Assembly: GCA_001430745.1 (NCBI GenBank)
Contig: KQ482066.1
Location: 549,110-613,109, forward strand
Length of the DNA stretch: 64,000 bases
From: Auxenochlorella pyrenoidosa
Taxonomy: Eukaryota; Chlorophyta; Trebouxiophyceae; Chlorellales; Chlorellaceae
Direction of reading: 5' to 3'
The notes under the pieces are model-generated. The model had not been told where the DNA came from. It ran no database searches and saw nothing but the letters and a program-made list of their open reading frames with translations. This document shows positions 18,627 through 29,723 of the stretch, in pieces. Numbering within the stretch: the stretch's first letter is position 1; every line of letters starts with the position of its first letter. Both the position numbers and the translations under genes were made by a program.

Positions 18627-21086
18627 TCAAAGGCCGCGGCGCGTGAGCTTGGGCGGGGGCGGCGAGCGCCGCTTAGCTGGCGGCGGCGAGGCGCGCTTCT
18701 GCGGCGGAGGCTTCTTGTTTGCGCCAGCAGCGGTCGCGGCGGCATCAGCACGGGGCGGCGGCGGGCTTGGCGAGGGGCTGGGGGGAGGCGGGGATGGGCT
18801 GGGCGGTGGGGAGCTGGGGGGCGGCTTGGCAACAAAGTTGGGGCCGTCCACTGCCAGGTTGGGCGGGAAGCCAGCTGTTTTGCGCCACTCCTCGAAAGAG
18901 GCTGCAAACGGAGGCGAAAGGATTGGGAGATGCCATCAGCTCGGGCACAAGGGTGGAGGAGCCAACAGGCAGGCAGCAGAGCTGAGCAGAGTGCAGCCAG
19001 GCAGCCAGGCGTGCCCAGGCAGCAAAGCTGAGCAGAGTGCAGCCAGGCAGCCAGGCGTGCCCAGCTCGCGATCACGGCAAGCTGTGAATGGCGGCAGAGG
19101 TGCAAGGCAAGGAAGCTCACCCGGGCATTTGTTGTTCCTAAGGCAGTTGGCGCAGATAACAGTGGTGCCAGCGTCCTTGGCCTCGCAGGGACTAGAGTAC
19201 AGCTTCTGGTCTGCAGGCGACGAGGGAGGGAGCAGGGGCAGGTGAGGGCGCGGCGCAAGCCCTAGGGGCGACTTGATCGTCCAGTGGGCATGCCAACAGC
19301 AGTTGGACTCAAGGACGCGGGCAGGCACGCGGGCAGGGAAGCGGGCAGGCCGGGTGGAATGAAGGTTGCCACTCACCGGCGCCGCAGGTGGGGACCTGGG
19401 GGCAGGAGATGCTGGCAGCCGAGGCAGCGGTGGAGGGGCAGGTGCCGCTGGCGCCGCCGGCGCTGCAGGTGGTGGTGACGTCATACACCATGCCCTGCAC
19501 ACCGGCGGGCTGGCCCGTCGGCGTGGCGCCACCGGCCTCGAGCAGGCGGCGCGCGCCGCCGCCGCCGCTGGCGTTGGCGGCCGCGCCGCCGCGGATCTCG
19601 TACACGCCCCAGTCGCACACCACGATGCGCATCAGCTCCACGCCCGAGGTGGAGGGGGCGGCGGCGGAGGGGTTGGCGGCCCAGCTGCCGTCGGCGGGGG
19701 CGGCCACGACAAACTCGGCTTGCACGCCCGGGATGAGGCTGGACGAGAAGACCTGGTACGCGGCAACGGTGCCGGCCTCCGTGGTGACCACCAGCTCCTT
19801 CAGCGCCAGCAGGGCGGTGGCAGACTCGGCAGTGCTGTGGTGCGCGTACAAGAGGTCAACGACCCCGGCGGTGCTAGCGGTGGCTGCGACAGCGAGGCGC
19901 AGGGGGGATGCGACAGGGTCGGGGCACATCGGTGCAGGGTGCAGCATAACGCAAGACGACAGCCCATATGCAGGCCCAACAGCCAGGGCTATTACGGCGC
20001 AGTGCGTACCGACCAAGCAGCCGTGTATGAGTGCATCAGCACACAGCCACTACCACGCCTGCGCGCATCTCTCACCGACGACCTTCTCGCCGCTCTTGTC
20101 CATGAGTGTGCCGCTGCTGATGACCTGCGTCTCCTGGCTCATCTTCACCACCGCATACTGCAGCGCAGCAGCCAAGGAGGGCACAGGGCTAGGCTGTGAG
20201 CAGCGTGCGGCGACAGCAAAGCCGTGGCAGGCAGCGCACGTGGCAAACGGGAGCGGCGGCACGCGCCGGGCTCACCGTCAGGCCGGCATTTGCTGCCAGC
20301 ATCAGCAGGCAGAGCGCCATCAGCACGCCACCAGCAATCAGGCCCCACTTGAGCTTGGTCTTGGCTGCAGATGGATGGGCAAGGGTTCCACACATGCAAC
20401 GCAGGTCAGGCACACGGCAGGAGTTGCAGTCCTGCACATGCTGGTGCTAGCACGCACGCACGTGCTGCGCATCCCGCACCGAATCCACCCCCAAGGCGCA
20501 ACTCACCAGACATTTCGCTCTCCACCACCTTGAGGATGTCCTTGCGGCTCATGCGCCCGTTGCACGCGGCTGTGTGCTTCTCTAGGCGGCTGCGCACCTT
20601 AGGGTCGGTGGCCAGAGGCATCAGGTCGTTGACTGCAGGCCAGGTGGCGAGCGGCGGAGGTGGGGAGGTCAGCAGAGCCAAAGGATGCAAGCGCGCACGC
20701 GAGGGGGGCCGGTGAGCACAGCGCTGGCAAGATCTCTTCGACTCACTTGCCACACCGCTGACTTGACGGCTGTTCTCCGGCTTGCCCAGCCGGGGGCCAA
20801 GGTCAAAGCTGGCGCGTGCCATGGGGTAGCCCTCGGGAGGCACCGCAGGTGAGCGGTGGAATGCCGCAGCGCCGCCCCAGTCCACACTGGGCCGGGCGGG
20901 CTTCACGTCTGCGCCTGGCGGCCGCATCCAGGCGCTTGTCTGCGCCGCTGCGCCGAACGGCGACGACGCCGGCGTGGCTGCCCGCAGGTCCACGTGCGCT
21001 GGCTCGCCGTCGCCGTCGCTGCCGCAGGCGGAATCGGGCGCCTGGAGGGATCGGCACTCCTCAAGCGGAGGGAGGGTGCCTGTCAT
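18627..21086 (-). CDS. Type II membrane protein, Ser/Pro-rich outer tail, unknown function
   Basis: I do not recognise a family. Seven exons: 21086-20747, 20632-20507, 20364-20276, 20157-20076, 19883-19377, 19210-19121, 18901-18627; 502 residues. Residues 1 to about 155 look cytoplasmic, with a basic stretch ATDPKVRSRLEKH and RMSRKDILKVVESEMS. One membrane segment follows (WGLIAGGVLMALCLLMLA, roughly residues 162-180). The outer part has paired cysteines (TTTCSAGG, TCPSTA, SCPQVPTCGA; later SSPCEAK, ICANCLRNNKCP) and DWGVYEIRGG. The C-terminus is a hydroxyproline-type tail with runs of SPSPPPPSP and then SPPPAKRRSPPPP. The SPPP repeats resemble chlorophyte wall glycoproteins, so a surface or wall-anchoring role is inferred. 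The exon phases all agree, which supports the model even without homology. Confidence 0.75.
18972..19063 (+). repeat. Imperfect tandem duplication, 46-bp period
   Basis: Two near-identical 46-bp units lie in the last intron of the type II membrane protein gene. Each contains GCTGAGCAGAGTGCAGCC, at 18981 and 19027. Confidence 0.85.
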
Positions 21087-22241
21087 GGTGGTGCGACAGG
21101 CTCTCGGCTCTCGGGCTGCCGGAGGCGGGTTGAGCGGCTGATTTGCGCGCGCAAAGCTGCCGGAGAGTGCTTCAGAGCCCGCGGACCCGCTGCAAGTGCC
21201 GGGACAAGAAGTTGGCTCCCCCGGACAGCGCGCGGCGGGGAACTGTGCTCGGAGCTGTGGCTGGTGCGTGTAGAGGTCTCCGCTGGTCTGCCTTAAAGAG
21301 TGGAACCAGCGTTACTGGCGCGGACCAAGAGGCACCCGTGTTTTGGGAGGGCCGCCAAGTGGCTGCTGCTGGCGGTGCATGGGCCACTTTCTCAGTGCCT
21401 CCCCTTTAGGGTCTCGCGCTTGGACTTGCCATAAAAGGTTTCTACTGGCGTTTTTTGTGCCAAGAAACGGTGCCGACCCGGCGGACACACGAGGAGAGCG
21501 AGCGGGCAGTGCCCCCGCCCTGCAGGGAGGTGTGGGTCCAGGACGGGTAGCCCAAAGCCATCTCTTATCCCCCCATCAACTGTGCTGGAGAATGCTGCCG
21601 CATGACTTAGACGATGTGCCGGGTTCCAGGGCTCTCATGCCAGTAGAAGCTTTGTATGAACCACCGGCAGCGCTGACTGCAGTTGGGTTTCAGCTGGGAG
21701 CTTAGCGCCCAGCCACCCCCAGAGGCACGAGGTTTGCAGCCGCTCGTGCCCCAGCTGCAGCCGATCCTGTCGCTCGGCAAACATTCTCGTGGTGCGGTGA
21801 GCGCATTGCTTGAGGCAAAGGGAAGATGTGACCACGATCGAGTTGTTGCTGCATCACTTCCTTGAGCCAGGCTTTGCTGCATTGCCAATTGCAGTACAGG
21901 CCCTCACAGCCTAACGGACATGGCAGGCAAAAGTGGCACAGCTCCGTGTCACCCTTGGCGTGAGACTCGCTAAACTTGCAGGGAGATGTACAAAATCATG
22001 TGTGCAAGCTCGTAATGAGCCTTTGCAAAAAGGCTGCGAATGCCAGGCTTGGATGCCTATGAAGCATTGCTGAGAGCGGCCCTGGCCACTGGCAGAGTGA
22101 AGTAATTTATGTAATCATGAATCAATTCGGGAAATCAAGGGGGATATGTAAGAGGCATAGGTAGGTTGAGAATGCACATGCTGCATACTTGACAGCGTGT
22201 GGGTGGGTGAATCGGTGGGTGGCTGCCCATCTGCGCACGCA
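21087..22241. other. Intergenic region, no gene seen
   Basis: About 1.15 kb upstream of the type II membrane protein gene and downstream of the second expansin gene, both on the minus strand. No domain is recognisable in any open frame; 22000-22180 is AT-richer than its surroundings and may be 3' UTR of the expansin. Confidence 0.5.
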
Positions 22242-24967
22242 TCATGCGCCACCAAACTGGACCGTTAGTTGTTGTGGCTTCCAGATGTCAGTGACGGTGA
22301 CTGACCGCGTCGCTCCGCTCTCTGCCTTGATGGTAAGGTTGTTTGCCTTCCCTTTCTTGAAGATACCATTGTGCACCCAGAAGCCCCACCTGCAAAAAGA
22401 GGGGGCACCGGCAGGGCAGAGCATTCTAGGCCATTGCCTTTGCCAGGTACATGCATGGCAGCAGGTGCAGCCAGCAGAAGCTACTGCATTCCTTGGTGTC
22501 GATGGCCGAGTGCCAGCAGCCTGCCATTCCCTGCAGGCCACGCCTCGAGCTGCCCGGCAGAACCTCCGCAGAACTACGCACGTGTCAAGCTTGAGCGCCT
22601 CTTTGTTGATCCACACTCCCACGATTGGCTCCGCAGAGTTGTAAAGGTACAGGCCCTGCCAGTACTCGTTGTAGTCGCGGTCCTTGGGGTCCAGCTGCAC
22701 AGCATGAGGAGCGACTAAGTGTGCGCGCTGAGAGGGGCCGCTGACAGGGAGTGCTGCAGCGGCGTCGCGCTCTTGAAACTGTGTGCCGCTATCCAGGTAC
22801 GCCTGTATCCAGCAGCATCAGGCAGGTCTGAACAGGAGGCGGGCTGCTGTGCAGAGGAGGTGTGCCTGCAGCCATCATAGCCATGTTGTACCAGTGGCCA
22901 GCAGGCAAACAATCCTGCACCCTGCCCTCCTGCAGCGCACCCTGATGTTGCCCTGGATCCAGGGTTGGCAGCTCGTCCAGGACCACTGCAGGGACAGGCG
23001 TGTGCTAGGAGCTCACAGGACGCTGCTCATAGGGCACAACACAGCTGTGCCAGGTGCACCGGCCTGGCAATTAGCATGCGCGTACCGCTGCTTAGCAGGG
23101 CACAGCCAAGACCTTGGCTGCCACTTTGGCATGCCTGCATGACCTCACCTCCACCTTCACCCTATCAGGACTGAGGCCCGTCAAATCCTTGAACGCGGTG
23201 ACACTCAAATCAATGTCGCCGTACTTGCACTCCGGGCACCTGCAGATCAGGTGTAGGCGGGCAGGGTGCAGGGCAGGCGCAGCTCAAAGCGGCCCCCAGG
23301 TGCGGGTCAAACCCCTGGCACGTGCCTGAGCTTCCCAAACCGCTGTTGCCTGCATGCCGCACACACTGCTGATCACGCCATGTTTGCCCCTGCTTTCGCA
23401 AGTTGGCCTCGGCCATTCTGGCACCTCAAAAACGACCGCTCGCTGTCCCCCTGGCCCGCTGCCCTCTTCCTTCATCACAGGCCCCCACCCCTTGCTGCCC
23501 ATGGGCTAAACTCACTGGTCCATTACGTAGACTGTGACCCACTTGTCCCTGACCTTGCACCGGGAGTCCACGCAGCGCGCCTGGATGCAGCGGCCACACT
23601 GGCGCGCCCCGTTCCACTGCACAAGCGTGGCAGGTGCTGGCGTCAGGGTGGTGAGCTTGGGCGGCCGCCGCAAAGAGGTGCCAACAGGCAGACACATGGC
23701 ATGGCAGCAGGGTGGCAGCGGCTTGGCTGGGCCGGCCCGGCTCACCTGCGGAGCATTGATTGCTGCGTAGTAGACCCGTTGCCAGGCGCTCAGAGTGCCA
23801 TATGGGCAGGAGAAGTCGGCTCCAGAGGTCACTGGACCGGAGCCATAGGCAGTGGCATCGCCCTTCAGCAGCGGGGCCGCTGGCGGTGGGGCCCGCCGAG
23901 GCTGGGGGCCGGGCGGGGTGGGCACAGGCGGCCTGGGTGGCGGTGGGCTAGGCAGGGCTGCAGGCGCAACAACCTTTGGCGGTGGCGGTGAGGGGCTGGG
24001 CTGCTTGGGTGATGGCGGCGGGGATGCCAGTGGCGGCGAGGGGCTGGGTGGGAGCGGGGGAGAGGGCCTGGGTGGCAGCGGCGGCGAGCGCAGGGGAGGG
24101 GGCCGTAACAGAGGCCGTGGCGGCGGCCGGCGGATCGGTGATGGGCTAGGCGGCGGCGAGAAAGGAGGTGGCGGCCTGGGTGTTGGCGGTGGCGGCGGTG
24201 GCGGGCTGGATGGCGGCGGGCTCGAGCTGGCTTGTTGTGGTTTGTTCGGGTCCACGCAAGTCCACACCTCCCCGGGTTGCCACACACGCTTAAATCCAGT
24301 TTGGCTGCACAAAGAGGGGCATGGGCATGCGTGTAGAGTGTGCAGCCAGCTTCCGCGAGTACTGCATGCATGGCATGCGCTTTGTGCCCGCAGTTAGGAC
24401 ACCTCACAGTCGGGTGTGACGAAGGCTTGCATGCTGGGATTCACCCTGCCGGACCCTGCATAGGTGCCAGTTTGCGTACAACTGAAGTTTTGTGAGCCCA
24501 GTGGCGCGCCCAACTCACCACAGCATGCAGCCGGACCTCGTTGTGCAGACTCTGCAGTTGTCCATTTTGCAAGTGTCCAAATCGAGGCTGCCCTGGCCGG
24601 CACCTGCGCATGGATAATGTTAAGACTGTTTTTACCGCTGATGGCATTCTGATCGAAAGGCCCATGAAGCCTGCGCTGCCTGCCTGCTGCGAAGAATTGC
24701 ATGCAAGGCTGGGCATCCTTGCGGGACGCGCCGGCGCCGCGCCTTTTCAAAGAAGCTGCCCCGGAAGGCGGGCCAAACTCCGCTGCCCGATCTGACTGCT
24801 GGGCACGGCAAAAGCTGCCCAAGGCACCAAGTCTCTTGCCAGGCGGCAATAGTGCCGTCAACCCGCATGCCGCATCTCACGAGGGAGGGGGCCATCTTGA
24901 GAAGCCTACCTTTTCCCAGCAGCGACAGCAGGGCCAATACGCCCCAGCATACTGTTAGAGCACGCAT
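22242..24967 (-). CDS. Expansin-like protein with Cys-rich head and Pro-rich stalk
   Basis: Secreted wall protein with an expansin-like double-psi barrel and second domain. Exons: 24967-24910, 24603-24519, 24481-24401, 24304-23746, 23616-23516, 23239-23149, 22985-22941, 22694-22582, 22389-22242; about 426 residues. Signal peptide: MRALTVCWGVLALLSLLG. A small Cys-rich head follows (DTCKMDNCRVCTTRSGCMLCC). Next come VWQPGEVWTC and a long stalk of SPPPP/PSPSPPP repeats over about 110 residues. Then the barrel: GDATAYGSG, QCGRCIQARC, DKWVTVYVMDQCPECKYGD, DIDLSVTAFKDL. The last part (YWQGLYLYNSAEPIVGVWI, GFWVHNGIFKKGKANNL, SVTVTDIWKPQQLTVQFG) matches an expansin C-terminal domain. The usual HFD motif is DID, keeping the Asp. 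The donor at 24400 is weak and was chosen for frame. It is unlike the first expansin in having the stalk. Confidence 0.83.
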
Positions 24968-25672
24968 AGAGCGACCGGGCCCGCTGGCCGGCGAAGTTCA
25001 AGCCGCACTTCCCCGATTCGCCCAATCCTGCACCACGGCTCCGTGGTCCCGGCTGCGCAAAGAGTGCCTCAGACTCCAGAAATGTATTTAAAAGCAGTGC
25101 ACAGGGTCTAGCGCGTTGATCGCCCAAGTTGCCTAGCCCCAATGCTGACGTGGCGCCAGGCGCTGGCGCCCAGGACCGGTCGCTTCAGCTGTGCCTGTGA
25201 ATGTGGGCCCAAGGTGAGTCTGATGGAGTAAACAAGGATATACATGTTGATGGGCGCAGGAACGAGACCATCCATTCAGGAGGCACCAAAAAAGTTGAAG
25301 GACCACTTTGCAACAGGCACATGGGCGGCGGCTGCTTTGGCAAAGAGCCTCAGCCCTGCCAGCTGTTCAGTCGCTACTGGCCTGCAGCATCTGGCACACT
25401 TTGCCGCATTGGTGGCTGCTGCTGGGCAGGCCCATGGTCAGTTGCTCGACCTTTTCTTCAATCAACCTTCGGTATTGAAATGATGCCAGCCGCTGGCCAG
25501 CGGCCGTAAGCAGGCACTCTACCAAGCAAGTCTCACGCTGTCACAAGGCCATGTACAGTTCTGTGGAGCACACGCATACGGAACTGCAGCTCAAAGGAGG
25601 CAAAGCAACGCAGGAATTGCAGAGTTTCGGCCGGGAGGGGCGTGAGTAAGCGAGGGGGAAACAGGGAGGGGT
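24968..25672. other. Intergenic region upstream of expansin-like gene
   Basis: About 700 bp between two minus-strand genes. It should contain the expansin-like promoter and the 3' UTR of the phosphatase gene. No open frame here has recognisable features. Confidence 0.5.
25085..25092 (-). promoter_or_regulatory. Possible TATA-like element
   Basis: TATTTAAA on the plus strand (TTTAAATA on the minus) lies about 120 bp upstream of the expansin-like ATG, in otherwise GC-rich sequence. Position and composition fit a core promoter, but nothing else supports it. Confidence 0.3.
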
Positions 25673-28600
25673 TCATTCGCTTGCCGGCCCCAAGTCGGTG
25701 CCCAGCGCTGGTGCTGCTGTGCGCTGCAGCTCCACCTCCTCCTGCTGCCCACTCCTCTGCCGCACCAGCTGGATGGCGCGCAGCTGCAGCTGAGGGTTGC
25801 CCCTGAACTCATCTGCGACACACACCAGCTGCAGGTGGAGCGAGGCGCATACAAGCAGTAGTTGGGGAGGAGGCGCAGGTAGAATCGGCTGCCTCAATGC
25901 ACGGCCAGGCAGCAGAGACAACCGCGTGCAGCCCCTCACCTGGCGTGCGTCCTTGGGCTCATCGCTGCAGGCAGGAACGCCGGACGGTGTGTTGGTCTGC
26001 AGTCTCGCGAGTGCTGTCTTGTGGCAGCAACTGCGCATGCATGTGGCTTCAGCATCGCATACCCAAGTGGGCCGCCCTCTGGCAAGGGCCGCCGTTGGCA
26101 CGTGGTGTCGCTTGGTTGCAGCGCAGGCTCACCTTTTCGTCTGGTACACTTTGGAGCCATCCTCCATGACAATCCACGTCTCGCTGCCGGGGGCAAGGTG
26201 CACAACAGCTAAAGACTGGCCTGTTGCCTAGGTGCATGCCAACAGGTTGCAGCAGCACCTAGCCTGCCTCCATGCAAGGTGCCAGGCCTTGGCTATCAAC
26301 AGTTGGAGCTTCCTGCGCCCAGCACTTTCTGCCACGCGCATGCATGCATCTGCCGCCCATGCCTGCTGCGGCCCAGCCACGCCACGGCCGTCGTGAACCC
26401 GGGCGGCCCAGCACAGGCGTGCCACCAGCCCACCTGCGGGATGTGTCCTCGCCCGGGCGCAGCTGAACTACCCTCGCTCCTCGCTGCCAGCCCTGTGGAG
26501 GGCCATAGCCGCCGTACCCGCTCTTCCTCCCATAAGCCAGCCTGCACCGGTGCGCAGAGTCACCAGGCATCAGGGTGGAGTGTGCCGGCGCTATGTCTGC
26601 CCGCACCGGCACCCAAACCAGCAAACCCTGAAGGGTGCAGACGAAACAATGCCACAGAGCACGGCCAGGCTGACCTCACGCCACGCAGCACTCCAAGGTA
26701 ATCATTGTTGTGGTCGTGACCTGAGTAGATCGCCCCAATCTTCAGAGCCCTGTGGGGAGGGGGAGCGAGAACAAGCTGCCGGCATGAGGTGGGGCCCACA
26801 GCTACCCTGGCAAAGCGCCTGCGCGCCTCAACCCATGTCTTCCTCACCTGGAGACATTGAAGAGCCCTGTGTCGCGCACGGAACATGATACATCCTCCTC
26901 TTTGAGCCCACGCGTTGGCGCGTCCCACCAAACATCGAGAAGCTGCAGAGCAAAGCGCACCACAGCTGGTGCCATCCTCAGGGGGTTTGCGGCGCAAACA
27001 CACACCGAGCCATGTTGATGATAGCCAGGCTGAACCCTGAATGGCTTGGCTGGGCAACTGCAAACACTCTCAGCGTTTCTTGTCCAGGAATGAAAACCCA
27101 AATGGGAACCCTACTACCTCTTGGGGGTCACCTGAGGGATCGGGATGTGCACAAACGCGAGGGACGGCACGGCGGGCATGCTCCTGGCCGTTGCGTTCAA
27201 CCAGCTTATTGTGTCCTCCATAACGCAGCCCCTGAAGCAGCAATGCAAGGGGCAGGCGTGTCACAAGTAGCGCAGACGCCGTGCGACCCCAACTGACAGC
27301 GCCCAAAGCCGCACACCACGCAGCTAGCCACCACCCAGGGCGCAGTCCGCGCAGGTCTACGCACAAGCAGGTGCTGCTCGCCTCGACCCTCCCTCACCAG
27401 CCAAACATCAAGGGGGGGCAGAACCGGTCGCCCGAGTCCAGCAGCCAGACGCGGGCCGCCGGCGCGTCGGCGCTCCCACCCGCCGCCCCGGCGCGGCCCA
27501 GCTGCGGCGGGCTGTGCGGGTGGACATCCAGCCAGAAGTTGGAGGCGCCCGAGGCGGCGGCGGGGCCCTNNNNNNNNNNNNNNNNNNNNNNNNNNNNNNN
27601 NNNNNNNNNNNNNNNNNNNNNNNNNNNNNNNNNNNNNNNNNNNNNNNNNNNNNNNNNNNNNNNNNNNNNNNNNNNNNNNNNNNNNNNNNNNNNNNNNNNN
27701 NNNNNNNNNNNNNNNNNNNNNNNNNNNNNNNNNNNNNNNNNNNNNNNNNNNNNNNNNNNNNNNNNNNNNNNNNNNNNNNNNNNNNNNNNNNNNNNNNNNN
27801 NNNNNNNNNNNNNNNNNNNNNNNNNNNNNNNNNNNNNNNNNNNNNNNNNNNNNNNNNNNNNNNNNNNNNNNNNNNNNNNNNNNNNNNNNNNNNNNNNNNN
27901 NNNNNNNNNNNNNNNNNNNNNNNNNNNNNNNNNNNNNNNNNNNNNNNNNNNNNNNNNNNNNNNNNNNNNNNNNNNNNNNNNNCACCGCCAGGTCGACAAT
28001 CTGCCGCCGGGTGAGCTCTGCCTCGGCACTGCAATTTTTTTTGTTGAGGGGTGGGGGTTGGAACGAGCAGCAGCTTCTTATGCCTGAGCGAGCGGCACCC
28101 TATGCGTGAGGGCAAGCAGCGAGCAGCCTGGGCACAAGGGCTGGAGGGCGGCAGGAAGGCGGCAAGGCGGTGGCAGCGCCAGCGCTGCTTGGCTCTGCGG
28201 CGGTGAGCACTGCTGGTGCAACGGCAGCGCAAGCATGCGTAGCCTGCGAAGCAAGATGCAGTCAGCGCTGAATGCAGGTGACAGCCCGAGGGTTGGCTCT
28301 TCCCTCAATCCCTCGACTCCTCGGCACCAGCAGCCAGCCCCCTACAGCAGCCCCCCCCCCCTCCTCTCACTCATGGTTGCCCAGAGTGATGGCCCAGGGA
28401 ATCTCTGCCTCGCGTACCGGCGCCGTCAGCTGCGCCCAGCGCGCCTCCCACCAGCCGGGCCCGCAGGCCGCGCTGCTGCCAGCGGCTGCCCGGCCACCCC
28501 GGCACACCCAGCCTGAGACCAGGTCCCCCGAGAAGATGACAAGGTCGGGCTTCTCAGCAGACAGCACGGCCCGCTGGAACTGCACAATCAGGAGGGCCGG

Positions 28601-29111
28601 AAAAGGCATGCATGAGGCGGCCAGCAGCATGCGGGGAGCACGAACGTCTGTGTCGCAGGTGACATTGCCACAGGCTGTATGCACAAAGACGCAAGCCGGG
28701 ACAACTGCCAGCTCGAAAGGGGGGCCCGGCATGCGGGGGGGTCTGGGCGTGCCTCTGGGCACAGGATGCTGCACCGGTCAAGCAGAGCATGCCGCCCAAA
28801 CGCGTGGCATGGGCCATGCACGATCCTCCCCCGCCTGGGCGCACCGCATTGCTCTGCGCATCCTGCGACTCGCTCTCCCCGTAGTGCAGGTCGGTCATCT
28901 GGAGGATGCGAAAGGTGCCGTCGCTGCCAAAGCGGAGCCACCCATCGCTAGCGAAGCTGCTGCTGCCGCTGGCGCCGCTGCCCGGCAAGCGTGCCATATC
29001 GTTGCGCCACACGCCGCATACGCTGGCCACGAAGAGCAGGCAGACGAGCGCGGCGGGCAGGCCTGCAAGCCGTGGCTTGGCAGCTGCCAACAAGGGGACT
29101 GCCACAGACAT
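25673..29111 (-). CDS. Purple-acid-phosphatase-like metallophosphoesterase (class III type)
   Basis: Calcineurin-like phosphoesterase resembling plant PAP28/29. Exons: 29111-28845, 28579-28371, 28028 into the gap, gap edge 27569-27398, 27231-27132, 26942-26848, 26749-26675, 26541-26434, 26183-26133, 25964-25940, 25828-25673. A signal anchor (LPAALVCLLFVASVCGVW) lies near residues 18-35. All metal-site motifs are present: MTDLHYG, FSGDLVSG, LGNHD (split by an intron), AFVHIPIP and YSGHDHNND. LLDSGDRF and LAYGRKSGYGGYG are also family signatures. The N gap removes the stretch between AELTRRQIVDLAV and GPAAASGASNFWLDV; relatives have only a short linker there, so most of the gap is probably intron. 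Read straight through, the gap length does not keep frame, which also suggests an intron or a wrong gap size. It is divergent from the BTB-Kelch gene. Confidence 0.87.
27570..27982. other. Assembly gap (413 N) inside the phosphatase gene
   Basis: A run of N that interrupts coding sequence: the exon starting at 28028 enters the gap in frame, and the next visible coding base is 27569. The flanks are very GC-rich. Confidence 0.95.
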
Positions 29112-29723
29112 GCCAGGCCCTGCACCCTAAGGCCGCTCCTCAAAGGGTCTGGTCCAACCTGCATGGCAAGAGAAATACGTGACAAACAGCATATGATGCA
29201 GTGGGTGCCAGGGCGCCGAGGCGACGGAGGTGAGAAGGCGCCTAAGGCAGCTTCGGCGGCGCCCAGGAGTTGGACGGGTGAGAGGATGCAGATGCAGCTG
29301 TCTAGTTTCAGTTCACCGAACTCTCACCAAGAGAAACGCCCCAGAACGATTGAACAAAGCTGGCCGCAAGCTGTGGGTACTTTCGTAAGTGAGCAGACGC
29401 CGGTTGCAGAATTCACGAGACTGGTCGCAAGGACGATCAGTGAAGCGGAAAGGTGAGCGGGGCCCGCCGCTTTGCAGAGACGAGAACACAGGGACCCGCC
29501 CCCAAAACCCTTCTTCCAAGGGAGGCCTTTCTTCCTGCCTGCTTGGCCTACCCTTCTCTCCCGAGTTTCCTGCAGGTGATCAAACAGGGCCTCCGAGCCT
29601 GCAGCACACCCAGGCTGCTCGGCACTCTCTTTGCCTGAGCTTCGCTCCCAGCACTCCGAGCCAATCGCACCAAAACTGTTGAGAATATCCCGAGGCGTCA
29701 GCAAGCCGGCCAGTGAAAGCGGG
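29112..29723. other. Divergent intergenic region
   Basis: 612 bp between the phosphatase start (minus) and the BTB-Kelch start (plus); probably shared promoter space. The BTB-Kelch frame is open upstream to an ATG at 29631, so part could be coding. Confidence 0.5.

Noticed and set aside
18374..19258. 294-codon minus-strand open frame
   Set aside because: It crosses introns and overlaps the last exons of the type II membrane protein in another frame.
27206..28232. Several long open frames spanning the second N gap
   Set aside because: They are open only because N codons translate as X; only the parts flanking the gap that match phosphatase motifs were used.
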